From Apostichopus japonicus (taxonomy: Eukaryota > Echinodermata > Holothuroidea > Aspidochirotida > Stichopodidae), in the NCBI RefSeq assembly GCF_037975245.1, contig NC_092566.1:4898001-4962000 (forward strand): a DNA stretch of 64,000 nucleotides. The letters are read 5' to 3'. The position numbers were made by a program, and so were the translations under genes. The notes beneath the pieces are model-generated. The model made no database searches. It was not told the origin of the DNA and saw only the letters and a program-made list of their open reading frames with translations. Below are positions 10,401 to 20,716 of this stretch, one piece after another. The first letter of the stretch is position 1. Each line of letters opens with the position of its first letter.

Positions 10401-13371
10401 ATTATGACATCACAGATTTGCAATATGACTCCATACAGACTCCATACATAACTTTTTAAGCTAGGATATCTCCCAATGTGTGTCTTGGGTGATGTTATTC
10501 ACACAGATCTTTGTGATATATCAGCTAAAGACGACAGTTGTACTCTTTTCTCATTAATGTTGTAACGGGTTCCTCATCGTTTCCATTTAATCGCGGCATC
10601 TACATGTTAGTTTCATTTCATGCACATTTCTCAGCTCCAAGTAATGGGTAAGCAGTTCAACAAAAATGCATATTCATATTTTCGGGAATTGGATGAATCT
10701 ATCACGTAATTACACTGCTTTAAACAAGCTCTTTCACGTTCAAAAGATGTTTTGGAAGATCTGTATAGATATCAACTGTTATATACAAGCAATGATAAGT
10801 ATTGACAATGAATGCATGAAGAAATCTCATGTTGACATATGAAATGTAATTAATAGCCTAAACTAGTATATATGTTTATACGGTGGTTTATAATGGACAT
10901 GGTAAAATAAACACAAACATCCATGAACAAGACAACATTAAAATTTTTGTTCTGAATGAAAATGAAATAAATATGAACTTTCAGTTCAAGGAATATTAAA
11001 AATCAACTCAACTGACAAAACTTAAAAGAGTTATTTTTGACAAAAAAACATAATTTCTTTCCTACGAACCGTATATCGTTTCACAGAGCATACCTTATTA
11101 TTTTCAGTCACGGACCCGCCATCCCGCTCAACCCGCTCCATCTCCATCCCGTTATTTCGTCCGCCACCTCCCCCCCCCACCCCACCCCCTAGTTCTTAAA
11201 ATGTCGATAACCCGTTACGTTCCACGCTAAACTTCCCACACGACTCACTGATGTGACGTGAATACTAATCTACAAAGATTATTTGTGGTTAAATGAGTAG
11301 CCCAACAACCCCCTCCCCCACCCTCATTTTTCTACATCAATTTTCTTCTCCAAAGATCTCATACAAGAATCAGGACGAGCAATTCAGACACACACACACA
11401 CGTACACCCACACAAACAAATACATACACGTAAAGACAGTAGTTTCTTTATCGTCAATTGAACATGTCAGTATAATCTATTTTGATTTCCATTCGCTTTT
11501 CTGGTTTTTTTCTTATTTACGCCTCAGCACCTACATACGTAGTTTGGTATCAGTAGATCTATTCAAGATCGAACGGTTGAAGCAATAATGTCTGATCAGG
11601 TGAAAATGGAAATTCTTGTCAAGTTTTTATTTTAAATTAAGAAAAAACAAAAATCCCGCAAAATATCCAAACATACAATAAAAAAAGCACACACACACAC
11701 AAGCAACTAAAAAAAACTAAATAAAGCAGAAGAATTTTTTAAAGTAGAGCATAGATATTTAGTTAAAAATTTGACTTCTTCTAGCTGCTGAAAATTGTTA
11801 CATTGTTTAAGTTGTCCAAATGTAAAAATAAATAAATATGCAGTTAAAATTGTTTCGTGATGACAGAAAGCCCCAGAAAAAATCAAATGGTAAAAATAAA
11901 ACAGCGTTGACAAGTGAAGGTTCATGTCGATATGAATAAAATTATAAACACTGATTCATTCCGTATTTATTTGAGAGTATTTTATAAGAGGGAAAAAATA
12001 CATCCAAGAATTTGAATAGCAACAGAAAGGAACGAGAACATGAGAGCCATATCTGTACATCTTACTTAATGTATTTTGTTGTAAGGTTTATGGAAATAAT
12101 TTATTCAAAAAAGTGATAAAGACAAAAAACAAAAGGAGATGAACAAGATAGAAATCAACCCAGTATAACAAAACAAGTACTTTACGCTTTCTGTAAGAAA
12201 AGGTGACGAAATCATTTGATCAGAAAAAAAGAAGAAGAAAGTTTGAAATAATGGCTGATGAAGGTTTTCCCTTAAAGCGACTATTGTAATATATTCCAAT
12301 AATAATCGACTATTCTGTAATTTCCAAATAATTAAAGCGACTATTCTATATTATATCCCAATATTATATTATATCCCAATAATATTCCCCCAAAAAGAGA
12401 TATGTTTAAAAATGTTCGTTTTTAAATAATTTGGAATATGGAACACCTCAACAATTTCTTTTCGGTATCTTTCGTTATAGCTTACGCAATGGTGTCTTGC
12501 AGTGCCGCAATGCCACCGATTGCCCTCGGTGTACCCACTGGTGACGTCAGGACGCTTACATCAATAATCACCCAGTGAGAGGGCGGGCGAGGGGGAGGGG
12601 GGGGGAGGGGGTGGTAGTGAGAGAAAATAAGCCAATCTATTTACCCATGGTAATTTTTATCCAAATCCAGTCGGGTTTGTATTATGTGCTGCTTGTTAAC
12701 CCCCATAGTAGCAGAGAGGAGTATTGATTAAGGAGGGAGGCAAAATGTGTTCATCGTCAATGCCCCCCCCCCCCCCTCGCCGATTTTTTAGCCATCAATG
12801 CATGTTCCCTTTTTCTTCACTTCATTTAGTCTTGCACCCCCAGAGTATTTATCAAGAGGTAAGTAAGTACCCCCTAGAAATGAAAGCTGACAGTAGACCC
12901 AAATCCTTTTAAATCGTCCAATGAACTCCCCTCTTATTCCCTCATTCCACTCCATTGCGGCGTAACTTTGACAGAGTTCTCATTCTAACAGATGAAGGGG
13001 GCCCCCAGCTTTTCTTTTAAAACTCGCCACACTTTCTCATCCTGTTCTCATCCTTAGTGTCGACTATAGTTTATGTACGTTTCTGTGGGCAATATCACGC
13101 GAGTAAAGGCAAAAATAAGGCAAAGTAAAAAACAAAAAAAATCGATTCATCTGGTTTTGGGTAGCCTCTTCATTTGCCATTTATTTGACATACTGACCGA
13201 TTAATTTGTACGCATGTGCAACATTTAGTCAGAAAATGAGGTTAAACAATGCCATTTTGAAGAAAACGGAGAGAGGCTACGATCATTTTCGTCTATCAGT
13301 CTTCAATAATATACTGAAGTATGACTACGCGAATCGAAACGTGTTTGAATACGTAAACTCTTTGGTTTCTA
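7470..13371. other. Upstream and intergenic DNA with no supported gene
   Basis: Holds the presumed 5' flank of the K2P gene, C-runs (7903, 8257, 11165), a CAGGCGCGGAT-type hAT end on the minus strand near 8216-8254, short CA/CT tracts, and a duplicated TTAAAGCGACTATT motif at about 12270-12350. Open frames here are short, lack recognisable domains and are not flanked by convincing splice sites. Confidence 0.6.
8216..8254 (-). mobile_element. hAT-type element end (CAGGCGCGGATCCAAGG)
   Basis: On the minus strand the sequence begins CAGGCGCGGATCCAAGG, and a near-copy TATACACCCC occurs twice next to it. The same end motif occurs at 51834 (CAGGCGCGGATACAGAGG). Only the end is recognisable. Confidence 0.35.
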
Positions 13372-13416
13372 CACATATACACACATGTGTGTATATATAT
13401 ACACACACACAAACAT

Positions 13417-13460
<44 letters not shown>
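13372..13460. repeat. CA/TA microsatellite, 3' tail of a SINE
   Basis: Mixed (CA)n, GTATATAT and (TA)n; the pure (TA)n part is about 13422-13459 and abuts the SINE body, so it is likely its tail or grew from it. Confidence 0.85.
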
Positions 13461-13464
<4 letters not shown>

Positions 13465-13581
13465 GAAAATCGTAATGAGTTGGAAAATCAAGAACAGTGA
13501 AAAACTTCCAGCCTCCACCGGGATTCGAACACGGGCCTCCCGCTCTGTACGTGGACACCCTAACCACTAGGCTATGGACGC
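13422..13581 (-). mobile_element. tRNA-derived SINE
   Basis: Minus-strand head at 13581-13511 folds as a tRNA: acceptor strands GCGTCCA and TGGAGGC pair at 6 of 7 positions, A box TAGCCTAGTGG, B box GTTCGAATCC. A tRNA-unrelated body follows (GGAAGTTTTTCACTGTTCTT..., then AATTTTA), ending directly in (TA)n. Length about 160 bp. The pol III boxes would drive transcription. A tRNA gene alone is less likely, because no terminator T-run follows the head and the body plus simple-repeat tail is SINE-like. No target duplication was identified. Confidence 0.75.
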
Positions 13582-14391
<810 letters not shown>

Positions 14392-14699
14392 ACGGTATAG
14401 CGATGATAGGTATACTGATCACTGCTCTTAGATGTAAATGATTTATTTAATTATGTATGTCACTGCCGTGAACTTCAGTTGACCCTGTAACGAGATTCGA
14501 AACAGTCATAAGATAAACTACATCCCATAGACACCTGATTTAAAGAGAAAGGGAAAATGGTTCACACTCAAAAAAATGAAGTGTTAAATTTGAATCGTAA
14601 AGTGTTGAATTTAACACCCCACCCTGTTTGGATTAGGGACAACACCCACCGGGTTAAATTAACACTTCAGAAGTGTAACATAATATAACATTTTGCGAG

Positions 14700-15070
14700 T
14701 GTTACCTTAACAACACCCATACAAGTGTCAAAATAACACTTCCTGGTGTTGAAGGTACACTACAGGGAGTAAAATTAACACAATAAAGTGTTCATTTGTT
14801 AAAACTTCTGGGTGTCAACATGACACTTCAGGAAGTAAAATTAACACCATAAAGTGTTCATTTGTTAGCACTTCTGGGTGTCAAAATTGCACTTCAGGGA
14901 GTATAATTAACACTCTAGTGCACATTTTTTGGCCTTCTGGGTGTCAAAGTTCTGCTTCAGTGAGTAGAATTACCACCATATAGTGTTCATTTGTCATCTG
15001 TGTCAAGATGATACTTAATGGACTCTCAACACACAATAGTGCTCTCTCGTTTATACTTCTGGATGTATAT
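14700..15070. repeat. Subterminal tandem repeat, 63-66 bp unit
   Basis: About five diverging copies, each with ACTTCTGGGTGTCAA, CACTTCAGGGAGTA, AATTAACACCATAAAGTG and TTCATTTGTTA. Copy starts ACTTCTG at 14804 and 14870, then more diverged near 14934 and 14995. The motifs are versions of the adjoining terminal repeat, typical of subterminal transposase-binding arrays. Confidence 0.75.
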
Positions 15071-15465
15071 TTAACTGCTGGTTTGTGAAGTTTTACATGT
15101 TTATTATGTAACGCAAATACAATACTGTTATGTAAAATTTTGCCAGAAAAGTTTACATCGCATCCGTTTAGTAAATATTTTATACAGGTTTTAGGTTAAT
15201 TATTACTTAGTAATTAGGTAAACAATATGGATGCATGTTTGAATCGCTCGCAGCAGAAAGTTACATTTAAGAGAGAGCAAAAAGCAATGACAACACAAAC
15301 AATTCAGAATGTGGGATTTTCAGCAATTAAACACCCTACGACCTTCCTATTCCAGAGGTCCATTTATTATATCCCATTAAATGTAAAACGAACAATTTAG
15401 GCTATAAAAGTATTGTCTTGTGGAATTAAGTCAACTTAAAAGTGCCAACATTTTCAAATGCTACG

Positions 15466-15985
15466 GTGCAGTTACTTGGTCTTTATTTTTTTTGCACATG
15501 CCTTTTGGTTTCTAGATTAAAGACAAAGAAACAACTCTTCCCAAAGTCAATTTCAAATAAGCAACAACTTTAGAAAAATTCTGATCCATGGGATGAGAAA
15601 ACATGGAGTGCTGTGTATGATGACTGCTACACTACAGTGACTATGTCTTTGTTGTTGGCAAATGCCTTTTGGTATTCCAGATTAAACGCAAGAAACAACT
15701 CTTCCCAAAGTCAATTTCAAATAAGCAACAACTTTAGATATATGCTGATCCGTGGGATGAGAAAACGTGGAGTACTGTCTATGATGACTGCTACACTGCA
15801 GTTACTTTGTCTTTGTTGTTGGCTCGTGCCTTTGGTATTCCAAATTAAACACAAAGAAAAAACTCTTCCCAAAGACAATTCCAAATAAGCAACAACTTTA
15901 CATACATTCTGATCCGTGAGATGAGGAAACATGGAGTTCTGTCTATGACAACTGCTAAACTGCAGTAACTTTGTCTTTTTTGTCG
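15466..15985 (-). repeat. 164-bp tandem repeat, three copies plus a partial
   Basis: The marker ACAACTCTTC recurs at 15531, 15695 and 15859 (last copy AAAACTCTTC), spacing 164 bp. Units share GCAACAACTTTA, TGATCCGTGGGATGAG and TGCAGTTACTTTGTCTTTG. On the minus strand each unit begins with a copy of the last codons and stop of the adjacent gene fragment (GACAAAGT.ACTGCAGT.TAG), so the array arose by duplicating the 3' end of that fragment. Confidence 0.85.
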
Positions 15986-16283
15986 GCACGGTGAGCATAA
16001 AAATCTCGAATCTGGTTGCGTTTCACACCACCAGGCAACTTGTAGACAACTTTTTGGAAAAATTCCCAGGCACCGAGACTTGCAATTTGGTATAATTCAG
16101 ATTTAACACGTAGAATAATTTGAAGCAAACATCAATGGCTTCATAAATGTCCTCTGGGGTAGGGCATGTCTCTGGATGATCACAAATGACTGCTTGGGGT
16201 ATATTTTGCTTCCTCCAAGAAGTAACACATATTGCTGAGGTCTTTCTGAAATCTTTTGCAAATAGAATTCCAAGTTGATGCTT
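15973..16283 (-). pseudogene. Decayed 3' exon of a SAMD3-like gene inside the TIR element
   Basis: After a plausible acceptor (TGTTACTTAG) the minus strand encodes, in one frame, TCPTPEDIYEAIDVCFKLF-YVLNL and, after a frameshift near 16085-16115, ELYQIASLGAWEFFQKVVYK then LPGGVKRNQIRDFYAHRAD, ending KVTAV stop at about 15973. The pieces read as one C-terminal domain. From memory the pattern of a hydrophobic (C)FKLFYVLNL helix followed by an (A)WEFFQKVVY helix resembles SAMD3-like proteins, which are expanded in some animals; I could not search. The frames disagree, so it is not intact. Confidence 0.45.
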
Positions 16284-17246
16284 CCTAAGTAACAACAAAG
16301 AAAAGAAAAGAAAATTCCCATCATAATGAAGTTGTGTTAAAACCTTCTTGGAGCATAAGCAGTTTTTTACATGTACCCTTCACAAAACATGAACATTGCT
16401 AAAGAAAATGCCCACAATTTAATCAGTTGTGATTCTAACTTCTTCAAGTACGTTTGAATCTAGAAAGCCAGATGGCCTATAGTGATTACTTGTCAAAACA
16501 GGAACTTGCATTAAACTTTCATCAGACAAGGTAGGCAACTTTTATAACCAATGCATCATGTTAACAATGCTTAAAATAATGCTCACTCCCACTGTATGCA
16601 ATTGTGTAGATTGCTATGAATTATAACAGCTAGATCACTTCCATAATATAGCTAAATTATAGTTGGGACTAGGTCTAAAAGTATCACCAATCCACATCAG
16701 CTTCGGCCTACTTGCTACAACTTACAAGCTAAAATGGCAATTAGTGGTAATTATATATTGCATTACATGAATATATGTTTATCCCTTATTGAACATAGTA
16801 CCAGCGTAACTATAGGCCCATGCCCGATGCTATTTAAAATGCATTGTCTTGAAATAGCCTAAGTATACCCTACTAGTACTAGGCCTAGTAGTAGGCCTAG
16901 TACAACTTAAAAAAGTGACTCGCAGGGTATACGAAGTTACGGTTAACGCACAAAAAGGAATAGAATGCACTAGATTACAATAAAGGCCTAGACCAAAGTC
17001 CTCCGTCCGTCCGAAGGCAATTCCGTTTAATGTTTACTTGTATGTAGGCTACACTGATTCGTTGACAATTATGAGTTGACTATGACAAACAGCAGCTAGC
17101 CTATTATATTAACTTATAGTATGACTTTAACGTTAGGTCTACGTAACGCAAGCGATTCAAATGCATTCGTCTACCCAGCTTAGTCGTGGGTCTCTAAGCG
17201 CATATCTCGTTCTTGTCATGTACACTTACATAATATCAAAACATAC

Positions 17247-17310
17247 CTTCGAATTTTTCAATCAATTCTTCCAGGCCCCAGTCTCCTATAACGTCATTTC
17301 ATGCCATTGT
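17247..17310 (-). pseudogene. Candidate first exon with a SAM-domain start, inside the TIR element
   Basis: The minus strand reads NDVIGDWGLEELIEKFE followed by a perfect GTATGT donor at 17246. W-GLEE-I-KFE is the opening pattern of sterile alpha motif domains. The nearest upstream ATG is in frame but is followed by GCA TGA, so this copy has an early stop. Together with the 3' exon it suggests a spliced SAM-domain gene about 1.3 kb long running opposite to the element as written. The middle exons were not established. Confidence 0.4.
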
Positions 17311-17749
17311 AGCTCGTTATCGCACACTGAGTACGTAACGTTTTGTGGCTTGAACGTATATATGGCTGTGGTTACTATAGTACATTTAGTAACGATAAAT
17401 GTCGACAAACTGGTACAAGTATTGCTAGGTACGGTAAATGCGTGTTCACGGTACGGTGGTATCGTTTAAACACTTAACTTACACTAAGAATCCAGCTGAC
17501 GGGAGGTTTGACCAATCAGAATGCTCGAACTGAAAGTACACTTCTGCAGGTGTTAAAAAATCCACGCTACATAAATTATGTAACCCTACTCAGGGTCAGA
17601 GTAACCCTTCAGGTGTAGGGTGAACGGTTACACCTGGAAAGTGTTAAAATTCAACACTCCATTTTTTTGCGTGCAGATGAAAAGTAGCACACATATAGGA
17701 CTAACGATAGATGTGATGTTTCTGTCGCGTATGCGTGCGTTTGTTTTGT

Positions 17750-17906
17750 ATTCTGACCGAGGACTTGAACAAAAGAATTCCAGGTCCTCGGTTGTGATTT
17801 CTAAAATCACCACGTCCTCGGAAGAATTCTATTGTATGGGGTATTGTTAAGGTTAGGATACGTGGATTTGAATAATGGAAGAAACAATGGGGTCCTCGGT
17901 CTGAAT
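17750..17906. mobile_element. Small foldback element, 157 bp
   Basis: ATTCTGACCGAGGAC at 17750-17764 is the inverted repeat of GTCCTCGGTCTGAAT at 17892-17906, 14 of 15 matching. Two further GTCCTCGG copies lie inside (17789, 17813), and a GTGATTT/AAATCAC stem sits between them. It starts 77 bp to the right of the 3.1-kb element. Confidence 0.5.
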
Positions 17907-19539
17907 GTGTGTGTGTGTAAGTATGTATGTAAACTTTTTTCTTGCAAACACTCTATCCAGTTCTATGCCATGGTTATTTGATCACGAATGAGTTATGCGT
18001 TCTATTTACAATTCGCTAAATCAATTCAAATGAAGTCAATAAGTTGTTTTGCAAAGCAGATCAATCACGTATTATACATGATTAAGGTTTGTTTTGAAAT
18101 ATGGATTTGTTTATCAAAGACAAACTTTGCAAACAAATTAATTATTTTGTTAGGATGTTGTTACCACAATGAAGTTTCTATTTCTTTGTTTAAATCTGCC
18201 GTTTCTGTGTAATTGTACCTCTCTTTTTGTTTTAAAACTGGTGAGGTGTATGTATGTTCAAACTATGAAAGAAGTTTATCGACCACATTTAATAAGATGC
18301 TTTAAATTCAAATTCCCTTTTGCAAATGATACTTAATCGAAAATAATTACTTAACTTTCAACAGGTTTCAAAATTCCTTGGCATATGTGACTGAGATCTC
18401 TTGAAAATAATTTGCATTAGGGCTCCCCACTCCAAACATACTTGTAGATAACGGTAACATAATTAAGGACGGTGTCGACTTCATGCTCAAAGAGCAGAGT
18501 ATTAAAGGTACCGTGTCGTTTGATAAGTTGCGTTTTCATTGTCGTTGAGTGCTGAAATGTTGGGGTGGGGGTGGGCGGAGGGTATGTGGAGAGGTGCAAA
18601 AAAGGCAAGTACAATGTACCGCGTGACTTTATAAATAGGATATGATAGTAATTAAGAGAGTATCCCAATTTATGTATATCGCAGATACTTAAGGGAACAG
18701 AACATCGGTGGGGGGGGGGGGAGGTAGGAGCAGAAGAATGTGGGGTGGGGAGGGAGGTGGTGCTGCAGAGAGTGATAAACATGAGCTAAGGGTGGAGCTT
18801 GGTAAACAAACCTTGTATTTATTATTACATCACCTGTTTAACTTTCTAAACTACCCCTATAAATAAAAAGGTAAACAAATATCACTCACGTTTTGATTGG
18901 ACCTTTCTCTCACTCGCTTACACCCCCACCTGCCCCCCCCCCACCCCGAATGATTGATTATTTCTCTCAAAACATCGACGAGGAGGGGCATCCCTTTAAA
19001 TCTGTTAACAAAACTGATTTAATTAACGTGTTAACGTTGAAATACCGACAATAGGTGCTTTATGCTTTCTATACATCCACACATGAATATAAATTGTGGA
19101 AGACGGGGCAAGCGTAATGACAAAACAGCTGAAATTTGGATGCTTCAATTTATCTCAGTTCTATTTTTGTCTGTCTGTCTTTTCCGTATATTAAAGTCTT
19201 GTATCTGCATGAAACAAAGTGAATTTAATTAAGACTTTATTGATTAGCCACTTAAAAGTCTACACAAAGATTTACACTGTCGAGGGAAGAAGAATTTGGA
19301 GCTCTTCTTTTCTCGTGACACTAATAAGAGGCAGCCTTTGATTGATTAGATGAACTTATTTCTGCTCATTTTTCATTCTTTTAGATATTATCACTTTCCG
19401 TTCTCTTTCTGTTCCCTTATTTGTGTTTTGGTGCCGGATGGGGGATGAGTGTGCTTAAGGACGGGGGTGGGCGGTGGGGTGGGAGTGGGCATCTTTCTAC
19501 GTGGAGGATGACTAAAAATGTGGATGAATGCGTGGATAG

Positions 19540-19632
19540 ATCGACACATTGATGGATGGATACATGGACGCATTGATGGATGGGTATAGATGAAAGCATT
19601 TATGGATGGGTAGGTGGATGCATGGATGGATA
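19540..19632. repeat. Degenerate GGAT/GCAT tandem repeat
   Basis: Repeats of GATGGATGG, GCATTGATGGATG, GCATTTATGGATG and GCATGGATGGAT; the short open frames on the minus strand here come from this repeat. Confidence 0.7.
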
Positions 19633-20385
19633 TTATTCCCTATACATACGTTGTCATGTGTAATCCCAAGTATAGGATTCGCTAGTATACTACAACTTTA
19701 CAATGACCCATCAATATAAGTACACTCTAATCAAAACTTCCATATAATAACATTTTTAAAAATCGCCTTTCAAAATAATTAGTTCACCGAATGAAATTCT
19801 TGAATGTTCACTTGTCATCAAGATGTGTCATCAATTATTTTCATCGGACTAAAGCCAAAAACCATAATAAGAAACGAAAACCTACATATACATCATCAAT
19901 TCATAGCCAATGTTAAAACCAGGAAAGAGAGGGGAAGGGGAGGGGGAAATCAATTTCAGCTATTATATATATTTTTTAACAATTAGTCGACTTGCTTTGT
20001 TTATGTGAACGTAGAATTACCTTCAGGTAAATACTAAAAAACCGACAACAACAACAAAATAGAGAGAGAGAGAAAAGCAAAAGAAGAAGTCGATGTAAAG
20101 TAGGCATATATAGTTTCCTGGTATTGACGTTTATTGCTTCTTTGAAATAAGCAGTTTCAGTCCCGCGGGCTAGGATACGATCTCAGTCATTTTGGGTTTG
20201 AATTCACAACTAATTTTCCAGCGGCTATTGCATCTGTCTCGACTTCTTCAGAGCAAAGTTGCGAGAGAAGAAAATGTAGCTTTCATATTGAAATTTGCAA
20301 ATAAACCTACATCAAAGGATACAGTAACATGTAATAAGTAGCAGCTGTTCGTGCACGGTGTACTAGTTATCGATCATACGGTTCC

Positions 20386-20716
20386 ATGAGGCGCGGAAGT
20401 TGCCTGCATGATACCGTATCCGATCTATCTGCTTGTATTGTAAATAAAGGTATCTTTATTATTATAAGGCTATTATTATTATTATTACCATTTAGTATGT
20501 GTTATACATGATACCCTTGCTCGGCGGGGCATAACAGCGGTTGCCAGGCCTCAGGTACGTACTACATGGTGTAAGAGTCAGAGAAACAAGTTTGCAAGAG
20601 CAAACAAAAAGAAAAGAAACGAATACGGTACCCCATACAGCCCCCCCACCCCCCGCTCCTTCCGCCTGCATTCATGAGGCACACATGTTGACTGATACCG
20701 TATCCCGTCTATCAAC
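20386..20716. repeat. Imperfect local duplication
   Basis: CATGAGGC...GTTG..CTG...GATACCGTATCCGATCTATC near 20386-20430 recurs as CATGAGGC...GTTGACTGATACCGTATCCCGTCTATC near 20671-20716, separated by about 285 bp. Confidence 0.45.

Larger units (their letters stand above)
14565..17673. mobile_element. TIR-bounded DNA element of about 3.1 kb carrying gene fragments
   Basis: Left end begins CACTCAAAAAAATGAAGTG and the right end, reverse-complemented, begins CACGCAAAAAAATGGAGTG; 24 of the first 27 bases match. Both are followed by AAGTGTT/AACACTT-rich subterminal sequence. A possible 2-bp target duplication (CA/CA) is present but is weak evidence. Inside, in order: subterminal 63-66-bp tandem repeats, a 164-bp tandem repeat, and decayed minus-strand exons of a SAM-domain-like gene. 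No transposase was recognised, so it is probably non-autonomous. The superfamily is unclear; the CAC-initial ends allow but do not prove a CACTA-type origin. Confidence 0.65.

Noticed and set aside
13511-13581. A functional tRNA gene on the minus strand
   Set aside because: No T-run terminator after the head, a body continues into (TA)n, and the anticodon stem pairs poorly; a SINE explains it better.
14494-14515. GTTTCGAATCTC on the minus strand as a pol III B box
   Set aside because: No matching A box at the right distance.
20160-20262. CTGAAGAAGTCGAGAC on the minus strand as another hammerhead or Penelope-type core
   Set aside because: The GAAA part lacks the preceding C and a closing stem II, and stem I does not form; too degenerate.
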